DNA of 64,000 nucleotides from Polynucleobacter tropicus (GTDB taxonomy: Bacteria > Pseudomonadota > Gammaproteobacteria > Burkholderiales > Burkholderiaceae): NCBI RefSeq assembly GCF_013307225.1, contig NZ_CP028942.1, forward strand, positions 1,302,001 through 1,366,000, given 5' to 3'. Below, one piece after another: positions 1 to 8,298 of the stretch. Under the pieces are notes generated by a model. It saw only the letters and a list, made by a program, of their open reading frames with translations. It ran no database searches and had not been told where the DNA came from. The first letter of the stretch is position 1. Every line of letters starts with the position of its first letter. Position numbers and translations under genes: made by a program.

Positions 1-853
1 GATCTGTTAGCGGCGCACGTACTGGACCTGCGTCATGACCAACAATCTTCGCGCCTGCTTTAATGATGCTGACCGCATAACCTGGATCACGGTTACGAAT
101 CTTCAAATATGGCATGAAGAATTCACGCAGTAAGTGATGCTGAGTTTTGAGATCATCATTCTTCACAGCGTGGTAGAAATCCATGGCAGTTTTTGGAATG
201 AAGTTAAATACCGCAGATGAATACACTGGCGTGCCCAATGCCTTATAGGCTGCAGCGTATACCTCGGCTGTAGGTAAGCCACCTAGGTATGAGAAACGGT
301 CACCCATCTTCATGTAGATGGAAGACATGATTTCGATATTGCCCACGCCGTCTTTAAAGCCAATCAAATTAGGGCAACGATCCGCCAAAATGGCCAATGA
401 CTCAGGAGTGAGCTTAGTGACATTGCGGTTGTACACAATCACGCCAAATTTCACGCTCTTACACACCTGCTCTACGTGTGCAATCAAACCCTCTTGGCCT
501 GCTTCCATTAAATAGTGCGGCAGTAACAAAATACCGTGGGCACCTTGACGCTCTGCTTCTTGTGCGCACTGAATAGCAAATCGAGTAGACCCGCCTGCCC
601 CAGCAATAATAGGAACCTTCCCTTTGCAAGTTTGCACTGCGGTCTTGATGATCTCTGGATACTCTTGACCGTCGATTGAGAAAAACTCACCAGTACCACC
701 TGCCGCGAACAATGCGCTTGCACCATAAGGGGCCAACCACTCCAAACGCTCGGCATATCCTTTTGCATTGAAATTGCCTTGTTGATCAAAATCCGTTACC
801 GGAAAGGAAAGTAAGCCGTCTGAAACAATCTTTTTAAGGTCTTGCGGGTTCAT
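1..853 (-). CDS. kdgD: 5-dehydro-4-deoxyglucarate dehydratase (3' end outside window)
   Basis: The enzyme dehydrates and decarboxylates 5-keto-4-deoxyglucarate, the product of GarD, to 2-oxoglutarate semialdehyde, so it is the second step of D-glucarate/galactarate breakdown in the cytoplasm. The reading frame starts at the ATG at 853 (MNPQDLKK) and runs off the window start after about 284 codons, close to the roughly 300 residues usual for the family. It is a DHDPS/NAL-type class I aldolase: a GTGE motif lies at residues 53-56, the tyrosine of VIVYNR at about 141, and the Schiff-base lysine of GFKDG at about 167. Two LacI-type operators lie 57-96 bp upstream. The gene is transcribed in the same direction as the regulator at 1009-2037 and divergently from garD. 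It is partial only because of the window edge. Confidence 0.93.
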   Translation of the reverse strand, partial: MNPQDLKKIVSDGLLSFPVTDFDQQGNFNAKGYAERLEWLAPYGASALFAAGGTGEFFSIDGQEYPEIIKTAVQTCKGKVPIIAGAGGSTRFAIQCAQEAERQGAHGILLLPHYLMEAGQEGLIAHVEQVCKSVKFGVIVYNRNVTKLTPESLAILADRCPNLIGFKDGVGNIEIMSSIYMKMGDRFSYLGGLPTAEVYAAAYKALGTPVYSSAVFNFIPKTAMDFYHAVKNDDLKTQHHLLREFFMPYLKIRNRDPGYAVSIIKAGAKIVGHDAGPVRAPLTD

Positions 854-909
854 TCAGGGTCCTTATGTATGAGTTTTTTTGCGAATTTGACAAATAATTT
901 ACGAATAAA

Positions 910-923
910 TGGTAGCGCTACCA
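910..923. promoter_or_regulatory. LacI-family operator, perfect palindrome, upstream of kdgD
   Basis: TGGTAGCGCTACCA is a perfect 14-bp palindrome with the central CG typical of LacI/GalR operators. It lies 57 bp before the kdgD start and is related to the copies at 936-949 and 2060-2073. The likely binder is the adjacent LacI-family regulator (inference). Confidence 0.8.
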
Positions 924-935
924 AAGTAGATCAAA

Positions 936-949
936 TGTTAGCGATACCA
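936..949. promoter_or_regulatory. second LacI-family operator upstream of kdgD
   Basis: TGTTAGCGATACCA is an imperfect copy of the palindrome at 910-923, centred 26 bp from it. Paired operators at this spacing would allow cooperative binding or short looping (inference). Confidence 0.6.
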
Positions 950-1008
950 AATTAGCTTGTCAACAGATTTTTTGTAGATTTGTAGGGGGTTTAGAGGGCT
1001 TTGGGCTT

Positions 1009-2037
1009 TTAAGCCGTATCGCGCTCAATGATTGAGAAGCCCACATCAACAATGGGTTCGGATACGGTTTTACCCTCTGCACGATCCATTAGGTATTGCG
1101 CAGCCAATTGGCCAATTTTTCCGCCATTGATTCGGACTGTAGTTAAGGCGGGGAGCATATCAGCAACAAACGGCACATCACCAAAACCCATGACGGCCAT
1201 TTGATTGGGAACTTCTATATTCTGATGACGCGCCTCTGTTAACGCGCCAAGTGCTAGCAAATCTGAACTACAAAATACTGCATCGGTTTTGGGTGCATCA
1301 GCTAATATTTTTGCCATAGCCGCCCTACCACTATGAATCGATCGCTCTCCACCGACATTCACAACAAAAGGTGGCGGTAAACCAGCTTGAGCAATTGCTT
1401 CTTGGTATGCGACCGTTCTCCGATCCGCGCGCTCGTCACCAGCACGTATTACAGCTAAGTGCTTCTTGCCCTTTTGAATAAGATAATTGGCGACCGCTAA
1501 GCCAATATCCTTATGGGAGAAGCCGATCAGCATATCAATTGGCGTGGGCGTTAAATCCCAAGTTTCGACCACCGGAATACCTGATGCCATTAGGCGCGTC
1601 CTACCCTTACCGGGCTGCATTACTCCCGCCAAAAAAATACCGTCAGGACGTCTACCAATTACCGAATCTAATAACAGTTCTTCACGTTCCGATGAGTAAT
1701 CCGACTGCCCCAGCATCAATTGATAACCAGAATCAAACAAAGTGTTGTTGAGGGCTTCAATAGTTTCATTAAAAACAGAGATCACCGTACTTGGCACAAC
1801 TGCGGCAATTAACTTACTTCTTGAAGAAGCTAAGCCGCCAGCCATTCGATTAGGAACGTAGCCTGTTCGAGCTACCGCATCTTCCACCCTCTTAAGCAGC
1901 TCTGGTGATACTTGCTCAGGTTTATTGATAGCTCTTGAAGCTGTAATCGGCGAAACCCCAGCAAGGCGAGCAACATCATGCAAAGTAATTGCACCACTGC
2001 CACGTCGCGTACGCTTACTCGTTTCAGAATCACTCAT
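1009..2037 (-). CDS. LacI-family regulator, probable repressor of the hexarate genes
   Basis: This is a 342-residue LacI/GalR-type transcription factor. The N-terminal helix-turn-helix reads ITLHDVARLAGVSPITASRAINKP (from about residue 17), followed by the hinge region and a periplasmic-binding-protein-like effector domain from about residue 55 to the end. It lies between kdgD and garD, and related palindromes occur at 910-923, 936-949 and 2060-2073. The last is 24 bp upstream of its own start and also in front of garD, so autoregulation together with control of both enzyme genes is likely. The inducer is probably galactarate, glucarate or a dehydration product (inference from neighbours). 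The family assignment is secure, the ligand is not. Confidence 0.9.
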   Translation of the reverse strand: MSDSETSKRTRRGSGAITLHDVARLAGVSPITASRAINKPEQVSPELLKRVEDAVARTGYVPNRMAGGLASSRSKLIAAVVPSTVISVFNETIEALNNTLFDSGYQLMLGQSDYSSEREELLLDSVIGRRPDGIFLAGVMQPGKGRTRLMASGIPVVETWDLTPTPIDMLIGFSHKDIGLAVANYLIQKGKKHLAVIRAGDERADRRTVAYQEAIAQAGLPPPFVVNVGGERSIHSGRAAMAKILADAPKTDAVFCSSDLLALGALTEARHQNIEVPNQMAVMGFGDVPFVADMLPALTTVRINGGKIGQLAAQYLMDRAEGKTVSEPIVDVGFSIIERDTA

Positions 2038-2059
2038 GGGAAATATTGCATCTCATAAT

Positions 2060-2073
2060 TGTTAGCGCTATCA
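2060..2073. promoter_or_regulatory. LacI-family operator between the regulator and garD
   Basis: TGTTAGCGCTATCA is a near-palindrome sharing the TTAGCGCTA core with the two sites in front of kdgD. It sits in the 94-bp gap between the divergent regulator and garD, so one protein bound here could control both. Confidence 0.75.
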
Positions 2074-2131
2074 TTATAGCCAGAATCCATTGGATAAATC
2101 CATTTATTGCCCATAAATGAAGGAACTAGGC

Positions 2132-3676
2132 ATGATACCGCTGACCATCAAGATGACCGAACAGGACAATGTCGCCATTGTTGCCAATGATGGTGGTTTA
2201 CCGAAAGGTACAGCCCTTCCATCTGGGTTAGCTCTTAAAGAGCATGTTCCACAGGGCCATAAAGTAGCTTTGGTGGATCTGCCAAATGGATCCCCTGTTG
2301 TTCGATATGGCATTCCGATTGGCTATGCTGCGCAAGATATCCCTGCCGGAAGCTGGGTTAGCGAAGTCATTCTGAAAATGCCGGATGCACGGGAGTTGGA
2401 TAACCTACCGATTGCGACAGTTAAACCTAAGCCGCAAGAGTCCCTAGAAGGCTATACCTTTGAAGGCTATCGCAACGCAGACGGTTCTGTGGGTACACGC
2501 AACATATTAGCCATCACCACTACCGTGCAATGCGTATCCGGCGTACTGGACTTTGCAGTTCAGCGCATTAAATCTGAATTGCTACCCAAATACCCAAATG
2601 TTGATGATGTGATTGGTATTGAACACACTTATGGTTGCGGCGTAGCAATTGATGCTGATGGCGCAGACATTCCGATTCGGACATTACGCAATATCAGCCT
2701 GAACCCAAACTTTGGTGGCGAAGTAATGGTTGTCAGTCTTGGCTGTGAAAAACTCCAACCTCAACGCCTTCTACCTCCAGGAAGCATCCCGATCAAAGGC
2801 TCGGCAGATGGCGAGCTGGATGTTGTGTGCCTGCAGGATGATGAGCATATTGGCTTTATGTCCATGATTAATTCCATTATGGAAACTGCGAAAAAGCATC
2901 TAGAAAAACTCAATGCACGCAAACGAGAGATTGTTCCAGCTAGCGAATTAGTTGTGGGTGTTCAGTGCGGTGGTAGCGACGCATTCTCGGGCGTAACTGC
3001 AAACCCCGCTGTAGGTTTTTGCACCGATCTCTTGGTGCGTGCTGGCGCCAGTGTGATGTTCTCTGAAGTTACTGAAGTGCGCGATGGTATTGATCAGCTC
3101 ACCTCTCGCGCCACTACACCCGAAGTTGCACAAGCAATGATTGATCAAATGGCCTGGTACGACGCTTATCTTGCGCGCGGCAAAGTTGATCGCAGCGCCA
3201 ACACTACTCCAGGAAATAAAAAAGGTGGTTTGTCGAACATTGTAGAAAAAGCAATGGGCTCAATTATTAAATCCGGCACCTCACCGATATCAGGAGTACT
3301 GGCTCCTGGCGATAAATTAAAGCAAAAAGGTTTAGTATTTGCGGCAACCCCAGCAAGCGACTTTATCTGCGGCACACTGCAATTGGCTGCAGGCATGAAC
3401 TTACATGTCTTTACTACTGGTCGCGGCACTCCTTATGGCTTAGCAGCCGTACCCGTCATTAAAGTAGCCACTCGCACGGATTTAGCGCGCCGCTGGAATG
3501 ATTTAATGGATATCAATGCCGGCAAGATCGCTGATGGCCAAGCAACTATTGAGGAACTGGGCTGGGAAATGTTTCACTTCATGTTAGATGTTGCCAGCGG
3601 AAAGAAACAAACATTCGCCGAACAATGGAAATTGCATAATGCAATTGCATTATTTAACCCCGCACCGGTAACCTAA
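2132..3676 (+). CDS. garD: galactarate dehydratase
   Basis: GarD dehydrates galactarate (meso-galactaric acid) to 5-dehydro-4-deoxyglucarate, which the neighbouring KdgD consumes. The protein aligns along its full length with E. coli GarD as I recall it, including an N-terminal SAF-like region, the [17 protein letters not shown] block, the YGCGVAI segment, [20 protein letters not shown] [11 protein letters not shown] and the C-terminus FNPAPVT. The length of about 514 residues fits the family (523 in E. coli). I chose the ATG at 2132 because AAGGA lies 7 nt before it; an in-frame ATG at 2117 lies upstream of that site and would add 5 residues. An operator lies at 2060-2073. Confidence 0.95.
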   Translation: MIPLTIKMTEQDNVAIVANDGGLPKGTALPSGLALKEHVPQGHKVALVDLPNGSPVVRYGIPIGYAAQDIPAGSWVSEVILKMPDARELDNLPIATVKPKPQESLEGYTFEGYRNADGSVGTRNILAITTTVQCVSGVLDFAVQRIKSELLPKYPNVDDVIGIEHTYGCGVAIDADGADIPIRTLRNISLNPNFGGEVMVVSLGCEKLQPQRLLPPGSIPIKGSADGELDVVCLQDDEHIGFMSMINSIMETAKKHLEKLNARKREIVPASELVVGVQCGGSDAFSGVTANPAVGFCTDLLVRAGASVMFSEVTEVRDGIDQLTSRATTPEVAQAMIDQMAWYDAYLARGKVDRSANTTPGNKKGGLSNIVEKAMGSIIKSGTSPISGVLAPGDKLKQKGLVFAATPASDFICGTLQLAAGMNLHVFTTGRGTPYGLAAVPVIKVATRTDLARRWNDLMDINAGKIADGQATIEELGWEMFHFMLDVASGKKQTFAEQWKLHNAIALFNPAPVT

Positions 3677-3723
3677 GTTTCTTTGCCTGCGTGCCTGATT
3701 GCCCTGAAATAAAGCGATCAGAT

Positions 3724-4254
3724 TTATTCCATGTTTTTGCCTTGCTCAACTAGGCCATCAAAAACTTTTTCCATCTTAGAATTCGTTCCGCGGATACCCA
3801 GAACTACCGCTTGAGCCCAAGCAAAATATTCTTGTCTACGCTTAAGATCCCAACCCGTGGGTGGCGAACTCAACATATCTCGTAAATTACATATCTTGTC
3901 AGCGAGTTTCACGAGCTTTGCCTCATGACTGGCAAATGGGGCATGCTCTACTTGCAAGCGCTTTCGCTCATCCTTTGGTAGCGATTTATCGTCGGAAACC
4001 TCGCTAACAATTGATGCCACTTTCTTACCAAAGCGGGCCATTAACTCATCTTCGGTAGTTTCCGTATCCTCAATAACATCATGCAGTAGCGCTGCACACA
4101 GAATATCCCAGGAAACTACTCCGCCCTCATTTACTAGAACATTTACAAGTTCAATTGGGTGGTTAATATAAGGCGTAATTTGCGCATCTTTGCGACGTTG
4201 ATTTTTATGCTTCTCGGCGGCGAACGATAATGCATGAACAAAATGATTGATCAT
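3724..4254 (-). CDS. MESH1-type HD-domain (p)ppGpp hydrolase
   Basis: This is a stand-alone small alarmone hydrolase of 176 residues that probably removes the 3'-pyrophosphate of ppGpp; the animal homologue also acts on NADPH. It resembles metazoan MESH1 (179 residues) almost end to end, with matching QRRKD, TPYINHPI, LLHDVIEDT, ERKRLQVE, AKLVKLADK and NLRDM blocks. The Mn-binding HD residues are visible as His32, His58-Asp59 and Asp119, and the ED pair is at 62-63. There is no synthetase, TGS or ACT domain, so it is not SpoT. It converges with garD and shows no operon partner. A related HD hydrolase specificity is possible. Confidence 0.88.
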   Translation of the reverse strand: MINHFVHALSFAAEKHKNQRRKDAQITPYINHPIELVNVLVNEGGVVSWDILCAALLHDVIEDTETTEDELMARFGKKVASIVSEVSDDKSLPKDERKRLQVEHAPFASHEAKLVKLADKICNLRDMLSSPPTGWDLKRRQEYFAWAQAVVLGIRGTNSKMEKVFDGLVEQGKNME

Positions 4255-4909
4255 AGTGTCCTCATTATAAAGATTAGAGATGCACTATTAAATTTGCATT
4301 AGTAGGCATGCCCAAAAGTATGTTTGAGCCAAGCGCATACAGTAGCGCCCAAAAATCTATATCGAATCCCGGTTAAGTTCCCTTTGAAATTGCCACCTAA
4401 CTCAAGAGTATTCATGGTGCATTTTGATAACGGTCATTTTTCCAAATACCCTCCCAACATCACAAGAGACTTGGTTGTATTTCAGATAAATATCAGAAGA
4501 CGTACATCAGATTTGGGTGCCCTATTAACCCTAGGGCTAGTCATGACAAATGTTGCAGTGCGTTTTCTCTACCTCGCAAAATCAAGTACTTACGGCATGC
4601 CATATTTTGGTGCTCTGCAACGAGATTTCATCTCGTAAAAAATCAGAAAAATTCATAGACAAAACTTCTTAGACCCCTCAGCATGAACCTATGCTGATAA
4701 CTCAGTTGAACATGTGTTCGGTCTTGTTTCGACACAACATGGGTCAAGGGATTTATTGGCAACCAAATAATGTGTTCTTGAGAATTCTTATGAATTGACC
4801 CAAGAATGCTTAACTTAGTAGAAATTAACGCGACGCAAAATTTACGTATGACTCAAATTCCTGATCAAGATTTCAGTGATTGGGGTGGTGACTAAAGCAA
4901 AGTAGAAGC
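4255..4909. other. 655-bp stretch without a convincing gene
   Basis: Between the MESH1-type gene and the bactofilin gene I see no well-supported ORF. A 104-codon frame at 4324-4638 starts with TTG and resembles no family. Two short inverted repeats are present: a 7-bp stem with 3-nt loop at 4620-4636 and a 7-bp stem at 4678-4697. Neither is followed by a T-run, so they do not look like terminators on the plus strand. The 3' part probably holds the bactofilin promoter. Confidence 0.5.
4806..4895 (+). CDS. possible 29-residue small protein or leader ORF before the bactofilin gene
   Basis: An ATG-started frame of 29 codons plus TAA ends 14 nt before the bactofilin start. The product would be acidic at its C-terminus (DFSDWGGD) with no membrane segment. 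No strong Shine-Dalgarno sequence precedes it, so translation is uncertain. It could be a leader peptide, a small protein or chance. Confidence 0.2.
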   Translation: MLNLVEINATQNLRMTQIPDQDFSDWGGD

Positions 4910-5338
4910 ATGATGTTTGATCAAAAGAAATCCACAAACTACCACTTGCAATTTAGCAATGAAATTGGCACGGGCTCTCAGGTGCTGGGCAACCTAGAAG
5001 GCAATGGACATTTTCGTGTGAGCGGGAATTTTATCGGCAATATCACTGAGGCCAAAGGCAGCAAGAGCACGCTTGTTATTGATAAAAACGGGGTTCTCAA
5101 AGGCGATATTCACTATACCAATCTGATCGTCGCCGGCAGAATCGATGGCTCAATCACGGTTGACGAAAAAATGGAAGTCTATCCTAGCGCTGTCATCCGC
5201 GGAGATATCCGCTATAAGATCTTAGACATTCATCCCGATGCAAAAGTTGATGGACTACTTTCATGCGCCGCGCTAGATAAGGTCAACTCTTCAGAGTCTG
5301 AAGTGCTTGAGCTTAAAACCAATAAAAAATCAGCTTAA
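4910..5338 (+). CDS. bactofilin family cytoskeletal protein
   Basis: Bactofilins are small proteins that polymerise without nucleotide into filaments through a right-handed beta-helix, and they act in cell shape, polarity or envelope scaffolding. This 142-residue protein shows the repeated short-strand pattern with glycines at turns: GNLEGNGHFRVSGNFIGNI, GVLKGDIHYTNLIVAG, GSITVDEKMEV and AVIRGDIRYK across about residues 25-120. Flanking tails are polar and disordered, as usual for the family. No M23 peptidase gene, a common bactofilin partner, is adjacent. The start could also be the second ATG, one codon later. The unknown gene at 5370 follows after 31 nt and is probably cotranscribed. Confidence 0.85.
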   Translation: MMFDQKKSTNYHLQFSNEIGTGSQVLGNLEGNGHFRVSGNFIGNITEAKGSKSTLVIDKNGVLKGDIHYTNLIVAGRIDGSITVDEKMEVYPSAVIRGDIRYKILDIHPDAKVDGLLSCAALDKVNSSESEVLELKTNKKSA

Positions 5339-5369
5339 CTACTGCCAACTACTATTTAGAGGGTGATGT

Positions 5370-5762
5370 ATGCCGTATCGGATTGCGCCAAAAAATGAAT
5401 TTAATATTAGCGAGCGAATGACTTACCGCAAGGACAATAAAGAAATTCATTGCGGCTTTCTGTGGAAAACGGGGGCATTCATTACAAATCAGTCCCCTGA
5501 CTTCTTAGATGATTATGAGGCAGATGTTGGTTTGAGCGTGAGTAGCCATGACTTTTCCGAGGTGAACCTTTCTGATGAAGGCAAAAAGCTCATTTACTTT
5601 TCGCCCACTACCTCTCAAGACGAGCAGAAGGTCATGACAGAAATATTTGAGAGCAGCAAAACCATTGATGATTTTGATATTGGCTTCCAACACAAAGGCT
5701 GGCAGCTAGTTGATGCCGATATTGTGATGTGGGGCGAACTATCAATCACAAGCCAAGAGTAA
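5370..5762 (+). CDS. uncharacterised protein, probably cotranscribed with bactofilin
   Basis: I do not recognise the family of this 130-residue acidic, soluble protein. It has no signal peptide and no membrane segment. An AGAGGGTGAT ribosome-binding region lies directly before the ATG. The single cysteine is in EIHCGFLWKTG near residue 28, and the C-terminal part is rich in Asp, Phe and Trp (GFQHKGWQLVDADIVMWGEL). It lies 31 nt after the bactofilin gene and is closed by a hairpin terminator at 5788-5807, so the two form a two-gene unit. A link to bactofilin assembly is only positional inference. Confidence 0.65.
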   Translation: MPYRIAPKNEFNISERMTYRKDNKEIHCGFLWKTGAFITNQSPDFLDDYEADVGLSVSSHDFSEVNLSDEGKKLIYFSPTTSQDEQKVMTEIFESSKTIDDFDIGFQHKGWQLVDADIVMWGELSITSQE

Positions 5763-5787
5763 ATCACATAAGCTAGCTAAAAAATAA

Positions 5788-5807
5788 AGCCACCCTAAGG
5801 TGGCTTT
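5788..5807. terminator. hairpin terminator between convergent genes
   Basis: AAGCCACC and GGTGGCTT form an 8-bp stem around a CTAA loop, with A-rich sequence on the left and a short T-run on the right. It can serve the bactofilin unit on the plus strand and the HTH gene on the minus strand. Confidence 0.75.
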
Positions 5808-5829
5808 CAAAATCCAATCATGCGTGACT

Positions 5830-6165
5830 CTAAGCTACGTGTCGCAAAAATACAGGAATTGATTGCTCAATAGAATCTACTGAAAAAGATTGTGTGATTG
5901 GTTTTGATGAGATCGCTTCAATCGATTTTTTTATTGGATTAATAGTGACGCCCATTTTTTCGGCACAGTGCTGCACGTTAGCCTCAAATTGACTAATACT
6001 CTGACCGAATGCAAAAAAATTACCGTTTTCTAAATTCACAACTTGATTCACAGACAGGCCACTTAAATTAGCCAATCCAAGAATACTCATGCACTGTGAT
6101 TCGCGCGACTTTTGCAACAACTTACCCAGTTCTTTTGCGCTTTTAATCTCAGTTAAATTTGCCAT
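5830..6165 (-). CDS. small XRE-like helix-turn-helix protein
   Basis: This 111-residue protein has a likely XRE/Cro-type HTH over about residues 11-72. It shows the expected order of a helix with KELGKLLQKSRE, a second helix with GLANLSG, a turn, LSVNQVVNLENG as recognition helix, and a hydrophobic tail ending in AEKMGV. The C-terminal 40 residues are Ser/Ile rich without a recognised domain. There is no toxin partner on either side, so it is probably a solitary regulator. The TctC gene at 6325-7290, read in the same direction, lies upstream and has its own terminator at 6254-6281. The HTH call comes from the pattern alone. Confidence 0.6.
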   Translation of the reverse strand: MANLTEIKSAKELGKLLQKSRESQCMSILGLANLSGLSVNQVVNLENGNFFAFGQSISQFEANVQHCAEKMGVTINPIKKSIEAISSKPITQSFSVDSIEQSIPVFLRHVA

Positions 6166-6253
6166 GTCTCCCTCAATTTATTTGAGCTCGGAGGGCAATC
6201 TTGCTTTTAGATGGCAACTCTGTCAATGGCTCTAGGGCTAATACCAAAAGAAA

Positions 6254-6281
6254 AAGCCAAGCGAGTGATCTTGCTTGGCTT
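6254..6281 (-). terminator. rho-independent terminator after a TctC gene
   Basis: AAGCCAAGC and GCTTGGCTT form a perfect 9-bp stem with a 10-nt loop. Read on the minus strand, the stem is followed by TTTTTCTTTT, a good T-tract for the gene ending at 6325. Confidence 0.85.
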
Positions 6282-6324
6282 CATCGTTTAGACGATTTTG
6301 GCTATATTGCTATGCAACAAAAAC

Positions 6325-7290
6325 TTATTCATCTTTCATATTGGCGCTTTTCACAATCGGCTGCAGACGCTTACGCTCTTCATTCAAGAACTTAATAAAG
6401 TCCGCCTGTGAACCTGGCGCCGGTTCAATACCTTGCGGAATCAAGCGGGATTTCAGTGCATTGGTATCCAAAGATGCATTAATCGCCTGGTTCATCTTCG
6501 CAATGATCTCAGGCGAGGTACCTTTAGGCGCAAAGATACCTGACCAGTGGCCAATGAAAATATTGGGGTAACCCAACTCTTTAGTAGTTGGTACATTTGG
6601 CAAGCGGGTAATACGTTTGTTCCAAGTAGAAGCAATTGGCCTGAGTTTGCCACCTTCAATTTGTGGCAATACGACAACGCTGGCTTCTGAGGTTGCATCC
6701 ACTTGCTTAGAAACTACGGCAAATACACCTTCTGATCCACTCTTATAAGGAATGATTTCATAATTGCCGCCACCAGCATAAAGCTTGAGCATCTCTGCCA
6801 CAAAGTGTGGCGTGCTGCCCGAGCCTGCTGTGGCAAATGTCACGCCCGGTTTGTTCTTGGCTTTTGCCAAAAGATCTTTAAAGTTCTGGATTGGTGAATC
6901 ACTATTCACCACAATGATCGATGGGCTAACAGCCATCATGCCTACAGGCACCAAATCTTCTTGCTTATAAGGCATGCTATTACGAAGCATCGGGATAGTT
7001 ACAACGCCACCAGCTGCACCTGCGTAGAAGGTGTAACCATCTGGGGCACTCTTGGCGACATAATCGCCACCTAGCACAGAACCTGCGCCTGGCTTGTTCT
7101 CCACAATCACTGGTTGTCCTAATTGCTTACCCACTGCTTCCGCTACTGCGCGAGCTACTAAGTCATTTGCGCCGCCAGGACCAAAGCCCACCACAAACTT
7201 AATTGGACGATTAGGCCATGGGTCTGCAGCAAGCGCAGATGCAGCGACGAGTGTGGAAATAAACGCTATAAGAATTTTGGATATTTTCAT
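6325..7290 (-). CDS. TctC/Bug-family periplasmic solute-binding protein
   Basis: Bug proteins are the periplasmic receptors of tripartite tricarboxylate transporters and mostly bind small carboxylates. This one has 321 residues: a Sec signal peptide (SALAADPWP, cleavage near residue 22) and then the family landmarks KFVVGFGPGGANDLVAR, ENKPGAGS and SAPDGYTF. Length and motifs are typical. It is followed by a strong terminator at 6254-6281. It lies 68 nt downstream of the isocitrate-lyase-superfamily gene in the same direction, so it probably takes up the substrate or a precursor of that enzyme. No TctA or TctB gene is near. The ligand is unknown. Confidence 0.93.
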   Translation of the reverse strand: MKISKILIAFISTLVAASALAADPWPNRPIKFVVGFGPGGANDLVARAVAEAVGKQLGQPVIVENKPGAGSVLGGDYVAKSAPDGYTFYAGAAGGVVTIPMLRNSMPYKQEDLVPVGMMAVSPSIIVVNSDSPIQNFKDLLAKAKNKPGVTFATAGSGSTPHFVAEMLKLYAGGGNYEIIPYKSGSEGVFAVVSKQVDATSEASVVVLPQIEGGKLRPIASTWNKRITRLPNVPTTKELGYPNIFIGHWSGIFAPKGTSPEIIAKMNQAINASLDTNALKSRLIPQGIEPAPGSQADFIKFLNEERKRLQPIVKSANMKDE

Positions 7291-7358
7291 GGTGAGTTAA
7301 GGTTGGTGATGGTGGTTGAATATTGATTGTGGATTGTTAATTGTGGATGCTTGGGTTT

Positions 7359-8240
7359 TTAAGAGAACTTCTTTTCTAATGCATCAAAAGCTTCTTTTTT
7401 AACGACACTTTGCCGCTCGGCAAAAGTGGCTACTAAATTAGGGTCTTCTTTTAGCTCGCCTGTTTTCTTTAAATGATTTAGGGCTTGGTTCATGCCATGC
7501 ACCGCGCCTTGTAAGGCGGCATTGGCATACAGCACAATCCCAAAGCCCATTTGCGCTAGCTCTTGCTGAGAAAGTGATGGGGTTTTGCCACCAATCACCA
7601 TATTAATTAGCTGAGGGCAATAAGTTTGGGAAGCAATGATCTTCATTTCTTCTACGCTCTCTGGCGCTTCTATGAAGGTCATATCAGCACCTGCTTGCGC
7701 ATAGGCTTGTGAACGATCCAAAGCATCTTGTAATCCATTAATAGATCTAGCATCCGTTCTGGCAATGATTAAAAAGTCATCATGAACTCTAGCATCTACT
7801 GCTGCTTTGATTTTTCCGCACATCTCTTCTTTGCTAATAATGCTTTTGCCAGCAAAATGTCCGCAACGCTTTGGCATTGCTTGATCTTCTATTTGTACTG
7901 CGTTAGCGCCAGAGCGCTCTAGCACCTTTATGGTGTGATGCACATTTACGGCATTACCAAAACCAACGTCAATATCAACAATAAGCGGCAACCCAATCAC
8001 ATCTCGAATGGCGGCAGTGTGCGACGCAACATCATTCAGACTAATGAAGCCTAAATCAGGAATGCCGTAAAACTGATTAGTGAGACCTGCGCCACTTAAA
8101 TAGACTGCTTCGAATCCAGCATCTTCAATGACCCTTGCCGCCAACGCATTACCAGCTCCAGGAACAAGCAATCCCCTTCTCTCATTAATGAGGCAGCGTA
8201 GCTTGGTACCCAAATAGGTTGAGCCATCTAGTTGTGGCAT
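7359..8240 (-). CDS. isocitrate lyase/PEP mutase superfamily enzyme
   Basis: This 293-residue TIM-barrel enzyme probably cleaves or decarboxylates a 2-hydroxy or 2-oxo carboxylate in the cytoplasm, in the manner of 2-methylisocitrate lyase, dimethylmalate lyase or oxaloacetate decarboxylase. Seen: the metal-binding DIDVGFGN strand at 89-96, IEDQ at 117-120, and the mobile-loop signature KRCGH at 124-128, where the cysteine is the acid/base of the lyases. The presence of KRCGH argues for a C-C lyase rather than a PEP mutase. It is followed by a TctC gene and shares a 58-bp divergent promoter region with the amidohydrolase-TctC pair. The exact substrate is not readable. Confidence 0.87.
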   Translation of the reverse strand: MPQLDGSTYLGTKLRCLINERRGLLVPGAGNALAARVIEDAGFEAVYLSGAGLTNQFYGIPDLGFISLNDVASHTAAIRDVIGLPLIVDIDVGFGNAVNVHHTIKVLERSGANAVQIEDQAMPKRCGHFAGKSIISKEEMCGKIKAAVDARVHDDFLIIARTDARSINGLQDALDRSQAYAQAGADMTFIEAPESVEEMKIIASQTYCPQLINMVIGGKTPSLSQQELAQMGFGIVLYANAALQGAVHGMNQALNHLKKTGELKEDPNLVATFAERQSVVKKEAFDALEKKFS

Positions 8241-8298
8241 GGTAGTCTCCTTTTTATAGAATTATAAATACCTATCGCAAGATATACACAAGAGACAG

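Noticed and set aside
4324..4638. 104-codon frame between the MESH1-type and bactofilin genes
   Set aside because: It starts with TTG without a ribosome-binding site, has no recognisable domain, and its composition looks like non-coding DNA.
4620..4697. Two short hairpins as a terminator or small RNA
   Set aside because: The stems are only 7 bp, no T-run follows on the expected strand, and no promoter could be assigned.
6283..6296. Short palindrome ATCGTTTAGACGAT next to a terminator
   Set aside because: The 5-bp arms lie between a stop codon and a strong terminator, where a regulatory role is unlikely.
8241..8298. Operator in the 58-bp divergent region between the two enzyme-receptor pairs
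   Set aside because: Only A/T-rich promoter-like sequence is seen; I found no convincing inverted repeat.
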